A DNA stretch of 20,898 nucleotides, taken from positions 1 to 20,898 of the IMG/VR virus record IMGVR_UViG_3300027777_000186; one strand, 5' to 3'. Each line of letters begins with the position of its first letter. The first letter of the stretch is position 1. The notes under the pieces were generated by a model. It had not been told where the DNA came from and ran no database searches. It worked only from the letters and a program-made list of their open reading frames with translations. This document shows, piece after piece, positions 1 through 8,300 of this stretch. The position numbers and the translations under genes were made by a program. This DNA comes from a virus.

Positions 1-3000
1 GCCAACAACTGACGAATATATATTACTTACAATATTACCACAACCTCCTAATACACCAGAATATCCTGAGCCTGTCGTTAAGCAGTTACTTCTACCACCA
101 CCTATAACACCCATTCCGTTAGATGTACCTGAACTACAAATATTGTTACAATAACCACCACCAATAAAGCTGTAAGTTGCTCCACCACATGTAATTAAAT
201 TTCCATTTCCACCGACAATAGAATTATATGTGCCACCACAAGCACAGTTTTGTGCTCCACCTACTACAACAGATGAACCACCACCAGCACAATTACACAA
301 TCCACCTCCTACAAACGTACATACACCTTGAGCATGATTTAAGACACCACCTACTACACTACTATAGTTACCAGACGCTGTGTTTAATATTCCACCACCG
401 ATAAAAGTATTGCAGTTGCTGTTGTTTAAACATCTGTCATACAACCAAACGTTTGTTGCGCTTAATCCCGAAGATGTACATGAACTGAAATCACAACCAC
501 TTACAATAATAGCGTTAGCACTACCTGAGCTCGGTCCAACATTGACTACTCCGTAGTTTGCAGCACTTAAAGATGGGCCTGTAGTAGCTGTAGTCCAAAT
601 AATGCTGACAGCATTAGCTGTGCCAGCTAATGAAAATTGTCCGCAAAAACCACCATTACTTGCATTGATACATGTACAAGAACCATTACCTGACAAACCA
701 GTACTCGTGACACTCCAAGGCCTATATCCACCAGTATGGTTAAATGAACCACCATGAATATCAGAATTGAAGAGAGGGTTGTAGTTGAATCTACCGCCAG
801 CGATTGTTGAGTATATATTAGAGGCAGTATTACATTTACCACCTAATATTCCACTGGCTATACCACAAGAAATATTGTTCAATCCTCCAGCAATAGCAGT
901 ATATTGAGCACATGCATTATTAGACGAACCGCCACCGATAAAAGCAAATTGACCACCAGCACTATTACCAGTACCTCCCAAAACAGCTGAAAACCCTCCG
1001 CATCCACATGTATTGTTATTTGATCCCCCTCCCACAACAGCATAACCTGCCCCAGCTGCAACATTTCCTGAACCTCCAAGTACAGCACCCCAAGGAGCAG
1101 ATGCACAGTTTGAAATACCACCAGACACTACACTACATGCACCTGTTGCCTTATTATTCGTACCGCCACCAACAGTGCTATAAGCACCAGAAGCTGTATT
1201 GAATTTACCACCGCCTAGGACACCATAACACCCAGAAGCTGTATTAAGCTTTCCACCACCTATAAAGTTGTCATAACCTGTATTATTAATTGCTCTATCA
1301 TAGACATAGATACTTGTAGCACTGAGACCAGTACCTGTACAGGTGCTATAATCACCATTAACAATAACATAATTTGTACCAGTGGCTGCAATTGTAGCTG
1401 TTGTAAATAAACCAGCACTTAATGGAATAGTTGGTGTACTATAATATAAAGAAACGTTACCTGACGTAAACGGATAAGAAAAACAGTTCTGTATACCTGT
1501 ACCTATTAAACAGGTCTGAGAACCATTACCAGAGATTGAAGCAGCAGCTGTAATGTTAAAAGGAGCATAACCACCAGTGTGATTTGCAACACCTCCACCA
1601 ATTATAGAATCTCTTAATGGGTTGTAGTTTCCAAGACCACCAACGATGTTTGTATAACATCCTGATGATGTGTTACAGACACCGCCTAAAATAGATGATC
1701 TGTTACCTGATGCTGTATTACGATACCCTGATGCTGTAGATGTTGTACCAGAAGATGTATTAAAAACACCATTTAATACTATCGAATTTTGCCCGCTTGC
1801 TACATTGGCTTGTCCTCCTAAAACAATTGAACCTGTGCTTATTGCACAATTGTTACCATACCCTCCAAGAATTACAGAATAATTTCCTGAAGCTGTATTG
1901 GGATTACTGCCTCCGAGTACAACTGCAGCAAGACCTGAAGCTATATTACAATTACCTCCAACAACGACTGATGAATTACCTGATGCTGTATTCTTATTAC
2001 CACCAACAGCTACAGCATAGTTACCTGTAGCACATACTCCAGACCCAGCACCTACAAATGTTGCATAGCCTGTAGCACATCCACTAAAACCTCCTACGAC
2101 TGTTGAATAGTTACCTAATGTTCTATTACAACTACCTCCACCAACAATACTATAACAACCCGAAGCTGTATTACACTGACCACCAACAGCTACAGCATAG
2201 TTACCAGTTGCTCTAATACCTGACCCTGCTCCTACAAATGTTGCATAACCTGTAGCACAACTACTGAATCCATTAACGATTGTTGAATATGTTCCAGATG
2301 CTAAATTACAAACACCTCCTAAGACTTCTGAGAATGTATTATTAGCTGTATTAGAGCCAATAAGAGTTGTTGTCGAAGAAGTAGCTGAAGTAAAACTATA
2401 AGGACCCGAACTAATACCGCCACTTACTAAAGAATAAGCTGTACTCCAATTAGCGCTATTTGAGCTAACCGTGGTATATGTTGACTGCCAATTACCTGAT
2501 AGTGACTGCGGTATTGCCGTTAGAAATGCACCGGAATTACTTTGATATGCTGTTCCAATACTATACGCAGTATTCCAATTAACACTATTTCCTACACTAT
2601 CATAAATTACATTACTTGAACTAATATTACCCTGAACAGTTAATAGCTGATTAGGTGTTGTAGTACCTATACCAACATTACCCGAACTCTTAATACGCAT
2701 TGACTCATTACCGTCACCGGCATGCGTCCCGCTTAATACACCGCCAGTAAATAACAACAAATCTCCACTACCTGCTGTACCGAGAGCTAGGTTAGCACTT
2801 CCTGCATTATACAGATAAGCGTCATTCGGCTGTACAACGTTAAATGCACCAGGATAGAGATTGCCATTATATAGTGAACTATTAATACCTAAGTCCAAAT
2901 AGTTTCCGTTATCATTATAGATAGATAAATCAGCACTAGCACTAACACCGGCATATGTATTCTGTAATTGCTGGAAAACAGATAACGTACCAGCTCCGGC

Positions 3001-3657
3001 TATATTCAAAGCCTGAAAGTTTGTCGGCACGACTCCAGGATTTGTAAAGTTTGCCGTATAAGCGTTTACCTGACCATTGGTATTAAAATTACCAGTAGCT
3101 GAGATTGAACCGCCGACAGTTAATTCATTATTAGGATAGCTTACATTGACACCAACCTTACCGAAATTTGTAATAGGATTAATACTACCAACATGTAATA
3201 CTTCTACTCCTCCACTATTATAGAAAGAAGCAATATCAGATGGTCCATTAGCTTGTTGTACATACAAGGCAGGCCCAGCTCCAGTATTAATAACACTTAA
3301 AGCAGATGTTGTTGTAAACCTCGTGTTAGCAAATGTTGTGTTTCCAGTAGCTGTTAAGTTTCCATTAACAGTTAGATTACCATAAACCTGAGCACTAGAT
3401 AGAAACGCTGTAAAGCCTGTTAATATACCGCCGGATAGAGGAAGAAAATTATTATTAACATACGTATAAGGGGCAAACGTAGCACTATTACCTGTTAAAA
3501 ATGTATAAGCGGTTGTCCATTGCTTACTATTATTTGACTTATCGTAAACAACATCACTACTACTAATACCGCCTACAACAGTAAGATTCTGATTTGGAGT
3601 ATCAGTACCGATTCCAATTACAGAGGAAAGAGAATAACTGTTAATTAAGTTTGGCAT
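1..3657 (-). CDS. Giant tail-fibre/adhesin with beta-roll repeats (3' end beyond window)
   Basis: The frame from ATG at 3657 stays open for 1219 codons to base 1, so the C-terminus is outside the window. Residues 1 to about 430 form a cysteine-free stalk with three copies of a motif like VGIGTTTPNQLLTVQGN (near residues 13, 167 and 325), common in phage tail fibres, plus one NWQSTYTTVSSNSANW stalk unit. From about residue 430 on, the protein is built of roughly 14-residue repeats with a consensus like GGxxNTASGxYSxVxGG, the pattern of YadA-head/Hep_Hag left-handed beta-rolls. Two related inserts of about 130 residues interrupt the roll. About 39 cysteines lie in this half and none in the stalk. 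No Shine-Dalgarno sequence is visible; the gene starts 9 bp after the preceding stop and is probably co-transcribed with it. Likely a trimeric receptor-binding fibre. Many such fibres end in a self-cleaving chaperone, which cannot be checked here. Confidence 0.85.
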   Translation of the reverse strand, partial: MPNLINSYSLSSVIGIGTDTPNQNLTVVGGISSSDVVYDKSNNSKQWTTAYTFLTGNSATFAPYTYVNNNFLPLSGGILTGFTAFLSSAQVYGNLTVNGNLTATGNTTFANTRFTTTSALSVINTGAGPALYVQQANGPSDIASFYNSGGVEVLHVGSINPITNFGKVGVNVSYPNNELTVGGSISATGNFNTNGQVNAYTANFTNPGVVPTNFQALNIAGAGTLSVFQQLQNTYAGVSASADLSIYNDNGNYLDLGINSSLYNGNLYPGAFNVVQPNDAYLYNAGSANLALGTAGSGDLLLFTGGVLSGTHAGDGNESMRIKSSGNVGIGTTTPNQLLTVQGNISSSNVIYDSVGNSVNWNTAYSIGTAYQSNSGAFLTAIPQSLSGNWQSTYTTVSSNSANWSTAYSLVSGGISSGPYSFTSATSSTTTLIGSNTANNTFSEVLGGVCNLASGTYSTIVNGFSSCATGYATFVGAGSGIRATGNYAVAVGGQCNTASGCYSIVGGGSCNRTLGNYSTVVGGFSGCATGYATFVGAGSGVCATGNYAVAVGGNKNTASGNSSVVVGGNCNIASGLAAVVLGGSNPNTASGNYSVILGGYGNNCAISTGSIVLGGQANVASGQNSIVLNGVFNTSSGTTSTASGYRNTASGNRSSILGGVCNTSSGCYTNIVGGLGNYNPLRDSIIGGGVANHTGGYAPFNITAAASISGNGSQTCLIGTGIQNCFSYPFTSGNVSLYYSTPTIPLSAGLFTTATIAATGTNYVIVNGDYSTCTGTGLSATSIYVYDRAINNTGYDNFIGGGKLNTASGCYGVLGGGKFNTASGAYSTVGGGTNNKATGACSVVSGGISNCASAPWGAVLGGSGNVAAGAGYAVVGGGSNNNTCGCGGFSAVLGGTGNSAGGQFAFIGGGSSNNACAQYTAIAGGLNNISCGIASGILGGKCNTASNIYSTIAGGRFNYNPLFNSDIHGGSFNHTGGYRPWSVTSTGLSGNGSCTCINASNGGFCGQFSLAGTANAVSIIWTTATTGPSLSAANYGVVNVGPSSGSANAIIVSGCDFSSCTSSGLSATNVWLYDRCLNNSNCNTFIGGGILNTASGNYSSVVGGVLNHAQGVCTFVGGGLCNCAGGGSSVVVGGAQNCACGGTYNSIVGGNGNLITCGGATYSFIGGGYCNNICSSGTSNGMGVIGGGRSNCLTTGSGYSGVLGGCGNIVSNIYSSVVG
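391..789 (-). repeat. Second copy of an insert module within the giant fibre
   Basis: This encodes about 133 residues (roughly 957-1089) that interrupt the beta-roll. It opens with FNYNPLFNSDIHGG, FNHTGGYRPW and GLSGNGSCTC and closes with GLSATNVWLYDRCLNNSNC and NTFIGGG. The same order of motifs occurs in the module at 1252-1632, so the two are diverged paralogous domains within one polypeptide. Confidence 0.75.
1252..1632 (-). repeat. First copy of the insert module within the giant fibre
   Basis: This encodes about 127 residues (roughly 676-802) between beta-roll blocks. It opens with GNYNPLRDSIIGGG, ANHTGGYAPF and SISGNGSQTC and closes with GLSATSIYVYDRAINN and YDNFIGGG. It pairs with the copy at 391-789. 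The ends are most conserved and the middle (probably exposed loops) differs, as expected for a surface domain under diversifying selection. Confidence 0.75.
1981..2340 (-). repeat. Two tandem 180-bp units in the beta-roll coding region
   Basis: Positions 1981-2160 and 2161-2340 align at an exact 180-bp (60-codon) period. For example, CACCAACAGCTACAGCATAG recurs at the same offset, as does CCTACAAATGTTGCATA. Both encode CATGYATFVGAGSG followed by ATGNYAVAVGG. This looks like a recent tandem duplication that lengthened the roll in phase. Confidence 0.8.
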
Positions 3658-3666
3658 ATTAATTTA

Positions 3667-4584
3667 CTATGTAATAATAAAAGTGTTAGCTTGGGTACCA
3701 TCAATACAAATATATTTAAAGTGATAAGTCTGTGTTGTGTTAATACTACTTAAGGCAACAATATAAGGCGCTCCGCTACCATTTTGATAATTAGGAAATG
3801 CTGCGTTAACTCCTCCCCAGTCCATATATACAACACCATTACTAGGCAACGGATTATAAATAAGAATGTCAATAGTGCTGCCTGCTGAAAAATTGATAGG
3901 TGTAATTTTTAAAGGACTGGATACTGAGTTAATTGTACCGTTTTTAAAAGCATGGAGATGAATAAGGTTATCTTTTGAAAAATCAGCACTAATTGCTGTA
4001 GTGTTTGTTACAGTTGATGCAACAGTAAAGTTTGAAAAGTCTTTGCCTATTAATGCAGTATTAGCTGTTAAAGATACTGTATTGATTCCACCAGTTATAT
4101 TAGCACTAGAAGCATATATTACATTCGTTGTACTAATTGTAGAAGTAGATGTTGTTGGTACTAAAATTTGAAGAGCTGGAAGACCATTAGTTCCAATTGT
4201 CATTGGTAGGTTACTAAACAATGGATCAGCTCCAATATTATTACCACTCAGTAAAAGACCACAAGTATAAATGATTTGAGATCTCAAACCACCATTTTGA
4301 ACAGTAAAGCTATTACCATCATTGGACATCTTAATACCAGATGATCCTGGTACATTAGAAGCAAGAGATAAAGAATTTGCTGCTAGATATAAGTCATTAA
4401 AAGGCTGACCAATAGTACCTATAGAGAAAGAACTTGTAGCAGGTGTTATATTACTGCCTAGTATTAGTGCATTATTGCTTGTAGCGTATATCACATTACC
4501 ACTAAACGAAACACTGCCTGTACCGAGATTATAAGGTAAAGCGTAATTGCTTGTTAATGAAAATAATGATGTTAAGTTGATCAT
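3667..4584 (-). CDS. Tail-fibre-like structural protein, 305 aa
   Basis: A Ser/Thr/Asn-rich, low-charge protein typical of fibre shafts. Residues about 45-75 include SIGTIGQPFNDLYLAANSLS, resembling a shaft motif (GxxxxPFxDLYL) seen in many phage fibres. The C-terminal 100 residues (FSAGSTIDILIYNPLPSNG, then WGGVNAAFP, then YHFKYICIDG) look like a compact beta tip domain. The first 12 residues, MINLTSLFSLTS, resemble the starts of the proteins beginning at 3657 and 5767. It lies between two other fibre genes on the same strand. No Shine-Dalgarno sequence is seen; GTTAAATA lies 9 nt upstream of the ATG. Structural role is likely; the exact part is not known. Confidence 0.75.
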   Translation of the reverse strand: MINLTSLFSLTSNYALPYNLGTGSVSFSGNVIYATSNNALILGSNITPATSSFSIGTIGQPFNDLYLAANSLSLASNVPGSSGIKMSNDGNSFTVQNGGLRSQIIYTCGLLLSGNNIGADPLFSNLPMTIGTNGLPALQILVPTTSTSTISTTNVIYASSANITGGINTVSLTANTALIGKDFSNFTVASTVTNTTAISADFSKDNLIHLHAFKNGTINSVSSPLKITPINFSAGSTIDILIYNPLPSNGVVYMDWGGVNAAFPNYQNGSGAPYIVALSSINTTQTYHFKYICIDGTQANTFIIT

Positions 4585-4593
4585 GTTTACGTA

Positions 4594-4601
4594 TATTTAA
4601 C
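4594..4601 (-). promoter_or_regulatory. T4-late-like promoter motif (GTTAAATA)
   Basis: On the minus strand GTTAAATA lies 9 nt before the ATG at 4584. It has two mismatches to TATAAATA and the longest spacing in the set, so it is the weakest of the minus-strand examples. Confidence 0.4.
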
Positions 4602-4603
4602 TA

Positions 4604-5767
4604 TTACTGGATAATTCTCCATCCATATGAACCGCCTACATATATCGCTTTAAAAGAATATCCTGCAATATTCATAGCAACTAGTTGATTTTGATTCTCA
4701 ATATTTGTTGATGCAGATAATACGAAGTTATTTGTAGTCCAGGTATAATATGGATCCATAAATCCAATAACTGTCCCTAATGTTGGTGACGTAGGTAATG
4801 TACCTGTAACACCAGACGTTGTAGTATCGACCATATAATTACCAGTCGGTGTATTAACATTGAAGTTGCTATTTACATAAGTGTATAATGGATTATAGGT
4901 ACTTGAGCTAACTGTAACTACATTACTATTTGTCACTACACCATTACCGAGAACTTGGACATCAATTAACGCTCCAGCGCGAGGTGTGAAATTGAGATTG
5001 AGATAATTCGTTCCGCTATAGGTTATAGTGAAGTCAGAATTTGGAGTCTGAATAGCTCCATTCATTGATACAATATAACCAGCTGCATTTGTAAATGGAG
5101 CTGTTGAGCTTAAATTATAAATTGACGTATTTCCGTTAGCTATAAGCGCATATGAGCTTAACGCATTATTCCATGAAGCTGAATTATTCTGAACTAGGGT
5201 ATATGATGTGGCCCAATAGCCTGAATTTGCACAGAGTGTTGTATACGACGATTGCCAATTAGAAGACAAGCCTGTTAATCCGGTAGCTAAGGTATAGGCT
5301 GTAACCCAATTAGCGCTATTAGTATTAACTGTTGTGTAAGTAGATTGCCAATTGCTACTCAATGATGTTAATCCGGTAGCTAAGGTATAGGCTGTATTCC
5401 AATTACCAGTTACACTATTGATATCTGTATATTGTACAAAAGATGCTGTATTAAGATTACTGTATGTTACCCAGGTACCGCTATTTGTATAAAGTGTTGT
5501 ATATGAAGATTGCCAGTTAGCACTATTAGAGCTAACAGTAGTATATGTACTATTCCAATTGCCTGTTAATGCACTGATTGCAGAACTAGTACTGTTAATA
5601 CCGGTAAGGTTAGACCCATCACCATAGAAGGTACCAGATATTGATATGGCAGAAACTGTCGTATAAACAGCGTTTATACAGTTATTAATATTAATAACAT
5701 TTGTCAATGGTACTGCATTAACTAAAACAACAGAAGTAGGGTAAAATAATGTAGAGAAATTGCTCAT
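4604..5767 (-). CDS. Tail-fibre protein with YTTV/NSANW stalk repeats and C-terminal tip domain, 387 aa
   Basis: After a short N-terminal segment (MSNFSTLFYPTS) comes the fibre motif GTFYGDGSNLTGI. Then follow about six copies of a repeat with consensus NWxSxYTTVxxNSxxW, alternating with AYTLATGLTxLSSNW, up to about residue 205. A beta region follows. The last 75 residues (VDTTTSGVTGTLPTSPTLG, then YYTWTTNNFVLS, then YVGGSYGWRI) match the end of the neighbouring 6939-5767 protein and form a domain frequent at phage fibre tips. Its ATG overlaps the upstream stop (TAATG), and GGAGG lies 8 nt before it, so translation is probably coupled to the upstream gene. It is a clear paralogue of the upstream protein at the C-terminus. 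Confidence 0.85.
   Translation of the reverse strand: MSNFSTLFYPTSVVLVNAVPLTNVININNCINAVYTTVSAISISGTFYGDGSNLTGINSTSSAISALTGNWNSTYTTVSSNSANWQSSYTTLYTNSGTWVTYSNLNTASFVQYTDINSVTGNWNTAYTLATGLTSLSSNWQSTYTTVNTNSANWVTAYTLATGLTGLSSNWQSSYTTLCANSGYWATSYTLVQNNSASWNNALSSYALIANGNTSIYNLSSTAPFTNAAGYIVSMNGAIQTPNSDFTITYSGTNYLNLNFTPRAGALIDVQVLGNGVVTNSNVVTVSSSTYNPLYTYVNSNFNVNTPTGNYMVDTTTSGVTGTLPTSPTLGTVIGFMDPYYTWTTNNFVLSASTNIENQNQLVAMNIAGYSFKAIYVGGSYGWRIIQ
5274..5303 (-). repeat. 30-bp direct repeat, copy 1 (fibre stalk)
   Basis: Begins GTTAATCCGGTAGCTAAGG on the plus strand and is identical to 5367-5396, 93 bp (31 codons) away. It encodes part of the AYTLATGLT stalk unit, so it is an in-frame coding repeat. 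Confidence 0.9.
5367..5396 (-). repeat. 30-bp direct repeat, copy 2 (fibre stalk)
   Basis: Identical to 5274-5303. The identical DNA suggests recent duplication or gene conversion, and recombination between the copies would remove exactly 31 codons. Confidence 0.9.
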
Positions 5768-6939
5768 TAATCAATCCTCCATCCTACAGAGCCAGCAACA
5801 TATGTTACGGTAAAATTTAACCCATTTAAGTCACAATTTAAGTTTTCGCTACGACTTTGTATCATGTTACTGTTGTTACTTATTATAAAATTGTTGGTAT
5901 TCCATGTGAGGTACGGGTCTTGAAAGCTTATAAAATCACCAATATTTGGTGAGCTAGGTAGAGTCGCAGTTACAGATGAAACTGTGGTATCTACTATGTA
6001 ATATTGATATTTTGCAGCGTTAAAATTTGTATTCTTATAAATCTTTGATGTTAGACCTGTTCCACCTGTTCCCCAACTCGCACTATTTGCACATACCGTG
6101 GTATAAGTTGTATTCCAATAACCGGAATTTGAATGAACAAGCGAATTAACAGCTGGATCACCGCTTCCACCACCTCCGCTAAAGATAGTGGCAAGATCAA
6201 CACCACCGGAAAGATATTGCCCAGTTACGTTTAATGTACCGTTCATTGTACCACCGTTAGCGTATTGTACAGCAACAGACCCACCACCACCGGCATATTC
6301 AGCCATCACAGCAGCTTTCTTAAGATACTTCTCCATGTACTCCTCAAGTAACTTCTTAATATCTTGGACCTTATCAGGCTCTACAACACCGGCGACCTTT
6401 GTACTAATTTTATCTAACTCGGCAACGTAATTATTTGCAGGTACCTCAGGCTCAGCTTCTGCTTGTTTCTCAAGCTCTTGAACGTAATTATTAACTTCTA
6501 TTGGCTTCTCTTCTTCTTGAGCTACAACAACAGGCTCTTCTTTCTTTACTTCAACAATCTTAGGTATCTCTTCTTTCTTTTTCTGTTCTTTAATCGGTTT
6601 AACTTCTTTTGTTGACGCAAGAATGTCCTTAAGTTTACCAACAAAATCCTCAAAATTCTCTTCTTCTAAAACTTCTTCTTCCTCTATAGTTACTATTGTT
6701 TCTTTAACAGGCTCAACAACTACCTCTTTGATTGCTTCCTCAGGTGTGGTAATATCAATATGTGCTTGGACCTGTTGATTGATTTTTTCCTGTAATCTCG
6801 ATAAAGTCTCTTCTAAGGGGGATACCGTAGGAGCAGGTTGATCAGAGTTAATCTTCTCCATCAACGCTTTATGCTCTTTCTCCACACTAATCTTCTCTGT
6901 CAGATTAGATAGAAAGCTTATAAACGGGTCCTGGTCCAC
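5767..6939 (-). CDS. Fibre-associated protein: acidic coiled-coil N-terminus plus fibre tip domain, 390 aa
   Basis: The start is GTG at 6939 (GTG GAC CAG). Residues 1 to about 215 are highly charged and Glu/Lys-rich (EEEEVLEEENFEDF, KEQKKKEE) and predicted helical or coiled. The repeated NNYVQELEK and NNYVAELDK follow, then KKLLEEYMEKYLKKAAVMAE. A Gly-rich linker and the fibre phrase ANGGTMNGTLNVTGQYLSGG come next, then one YTTV-type stalk unit. The C-terminal tip domain (VDTTVSSVTATLPSSPNIG to YVAGSVGWRID) is shared with the next gene. The charged part probably docks to the baseplate or another fibre component; that is inference. TTTAAATA lies 5 nt before the GTG and overlaps the upstream stop. 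The stop overlaps the next ATG. Confidence 0.8.
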   Translation of the reverse strand: MDQDPFISFLSNLTEKISVEKEHKALMEKINSDQPAPTVSPLEETLSRLQEKINQQVQAHIDITTPEEAIKEVVVEPVKETIVTIEEEEVLEEENFEDFVGKLKDILASTKEVKPIKEQKKKEEIPKIVEVKKEEPVVVAQEEEKPIEVNNYVQELEKQAEAEPEVPANNYVAELDKISTKVAGVVEPDKVQDIKKLLEEYMEKYLKKAAVMAEYAGGGGSVAVQYANGGTMNGTLNVTGQYLSGGVDLATIFSGGGGSGDPAVNSLVHSNSGYWNTTYTTVCANSASWGTGGTGLTSKIYKNTNFNAAKYQYYIVDTTVSSVTATLPSSPNIGDFISFQDPYLTWNTNNFIISNNSNMIQSRSENLNCDLNGLNFTVTYVAGSVGWRID

Positions 6940-6944
6940 GTTAG

Positions 6945-6952
6945 TATTTAAA
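6945..6952 (-). promoter_or_regulatory. T4-late-like promoter motif (TTTAAATA)
   Basis: On the minus strand TTTAAATA sits 5 nt before the GTG at 6939 and overlaps the stop codon of the upstream gene (6948-6950). It has one mismatch to TATAAATA. T4-type late transcription would start on or next to the GTG. Confidence 0.5.
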
Positions 6953-7874
6953 GATAAACAGGGATATTACCAATACAAACACCGGATGCATTGTAAATTG
7001 GTATCTTTGTTACATATGAACCAATAGCTCCTGATGCCGTGACAGCAATGGCAAGAGAGTTTGCATAGACTAGACCTTGTGAACTCAAATTATTAACCTT
7101 CTCTGTTAGTAAGCGATCAATATCTGCTTTAACAAGATCAAGTCTTTTATTTTGATGCTCCTTGAGCTCGTTGAGATTAGATGATGAAACAGTATCAAGG
7201 TATTTGCTTACATTAATTTGTTGACTATCAAATTGCTCTTGTAATGAACTCTCTAACTCAAGAACGGTCTTCTCAAGAAGCTCTTTTTGCTGAATACCAA
7301 CTAGGAATGTTTCCTGTAAAAGATCAGCTTTATAATCTTCTAGTGTTTTTTGAATACGTGAATTATCTTCTAAAATTAATTGCTTACGTTGAAGCTCTTC
7401 TCTTTCTTTTAGAAGGGATATTTTTTCTTCATTAAGCTTTTGATTTTTCTTATGAAGAGCGTTCTCAAGCTCTTTAGCGTGTTGATATACAGCAGACGTA
7501 TCCTCTGATACTTTGACCTCATAAGATGGTAGTTTAGTCTCTGTTAATAGGACGTTTTGATTATCTGGAAATGTACCTAGGGTTTCGAGATTAATAATGG
7601 AGTGAGGTAAATCTGTTCCTAACTCGCATTCAACTAATTTAAATTTAATATCATCATGTACCTCACCATTAGGTAAGGTTACTGACGTAACTATGTACTC
7701 ACCATTTGATTCCTCAATATAGTTATGAACGAACTCATCATCCTTAGTTGTGATAAGTGTAATATTATGAAGGCATTCCTCTAAAGGACGGCAAAAGATT
7801 ACGTTCTCTGACTCTCTATCATCAATAAATTTACAAGAAACGCGATTATCTAATATAATGTCAACAAGGTGCAC
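6948..7874 (-). CDS. Coiled-coil fibre/baseplate-associated protein, 308 aa
   Basis: The start is GTG at 7874. Residues 1 to about 125 form a mixed alpha/beta domain (CKFIDDRESENVIFCRPLEE, TSVTLPNGEVHDDIKFKLVE). Residues about 130-265 are a long Glu/Lys/Leu-rich coiled coil (KKNQKLNEEKISLLKEREEL). The end is a hydrophobic segment, LAIAVTASGAIGSYVTKIPI, and the closing IYNASGVCIGNIPVYL, which resembles the IIYNAAG segment near the end of the 8277-7930 protein. No enzymatic motif is seen. Its place between fibre genes, the coiled coil and the late-type motif AATAAATA 5 nt before the start suggest a virion component or fibre connector. I do not recognise the family. Confidence 0.75.
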   Translation of the reverse strand: MHLVDIILDNRVSCKFIDDRESENVIFCRPLEECLHNITLITTKDDEFVHNYIEESNGEYIVTSVTLPNGEVHDDIKFKLVECELGTDLPHSIINLETLGTFPDNQNVLLTETKLPSYEVKVSEDTSAVYQHAKELENALHKKNQKLNEEKISLLKEREELQRKQLILEDNSRIQKTLEDYKADLLQETFLVGIQQKELLEKTVLELESSLQEQFDSQQINVSKYLDTVSSSNLNELKEHQNKRLDLVKADIDRLLTEKVNNLSSQGLVYANSLAIAVTASGAIGSYVTKIPIYNASGVCIGNIPVYL

Positions 7875-7879
7875 ATGTT

Positions 7880-7887
7880 TATTTATT
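7880..7887 (-). promoter_or_regulatory. T4-late-like promoter motif (AATAAATA)
   Basis: On the minus strand AATAAATA lies 5 nt upstream of the GTG at 7874, in the 55-nt gap after the gene starting at 8277. It has one mismatch to TATAAATA, and no Shine-Dalgarno sequence fits between motif and start. Confidence 0.55.
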
Positions 7888-7929
7888 GAATTTATAGGAA
7901 ATTCAATATTCTTAAACTATCTTAATCAG

Positions 7930-8277
7930 TTATTTTTTTACGCTATTAATTAGATAACCTTTCTGTGACAGGGTACTATAACCGGCGGCATTATATATGA
8001 TAACATCTAGTGTACAATTTACATTAAAGCTCGGTATAGTAACATATAAATGATTTCTGTCTGTGTAGCTATAATAGCTAGCGGATAGGGGATAACCCGA
8101 AAAGGCAGGAAATAAAGCTGATACTAACGGATTGTTAGTAAAAGAGTTAACAGAGCATAGTGAAGGAAATACGGCAGTATTACTTGCACTCAAGAAAACC
8201 TGAGCTACGTGATCGTACATATATCCTTCAAATTGGATAGACGCCGTCTGAGGATACGTGAGAGTAATATAGTTCAC
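7930..8277 (-). CDS. Small beta-rich structural protein, 115 aa
   Basis: The start is GTG at 8277 (GTG AAC TAT). The protein is rich in Tyr, Ser, Asn and Thr with few charges, e.g. MNYITLTYPQTASIQFEGY, and ends HLYVTIPSFNVNCTLDVIIY followed by NAAGYSTLSQKGYLINSVKK. The pattern of alternating beta strands and loops suggests an Ig-like or jelly-roll decoration or fibre-tip domain, but I cannot name the family. It sits between a probable fibre gene and a coiled-coil gene on the same strand, with AATAAATA 6 nt upstream of the start. A similar IYNA(A/S)G phrase occurs near the C-terminus of the 7874-6948 protein, a hint of a shared domain. Confidence 0.7.
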   Translation of the reverse strand: MNYITLTYPQTASIQFEGYMYDHVAQVFLSASNTAVFPSLCSVNSFTNNPLVSALFPAFSGYPLSASYYSYTDRNHLYVTIPSFNVNCTLDVIIYNAAGYSTLSQKGYLINSVKK

Positions 8278-8283
8278 TAACTA

Positions 8284-8291
8284 TATTTATT
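8284..8291 (-). promoter_or_regulatory. T4-late-like promoter motif (AATAAATA)
   Basis: On the minus strand AATAAATA, then TAGTTA, then the GTG at 8277. There is one mismatch to TATAAATA and a 6-nt gap, so T4-type initiation is expected at the GTG itself. It lies in the short gap between genes 8301 and 8277. Confidence 0.55.
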
Positions 8292-8300
8292 AATTATTTT

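Noticed and set aside
627-2030. Several ORFs of 64-80 codons on both strands
   Set aside because: Low-complexity shadows of the repetitive giant-fibre gene in other frames.
1-2400. Regular short repeats that could be taken for a CRISPR array
   Set aside because: The periods (about 42 bp) are in-frame 14-residue protein repeats, degenerate at the DNA level, with no unique spacers.
6188-7435. Plus-strand ORFs opposite the coiled-coil and fibre genes
   Set aside because: Antisense to well-supported genes with matching composition; no promoter or Shine-Dalgarno sequence.
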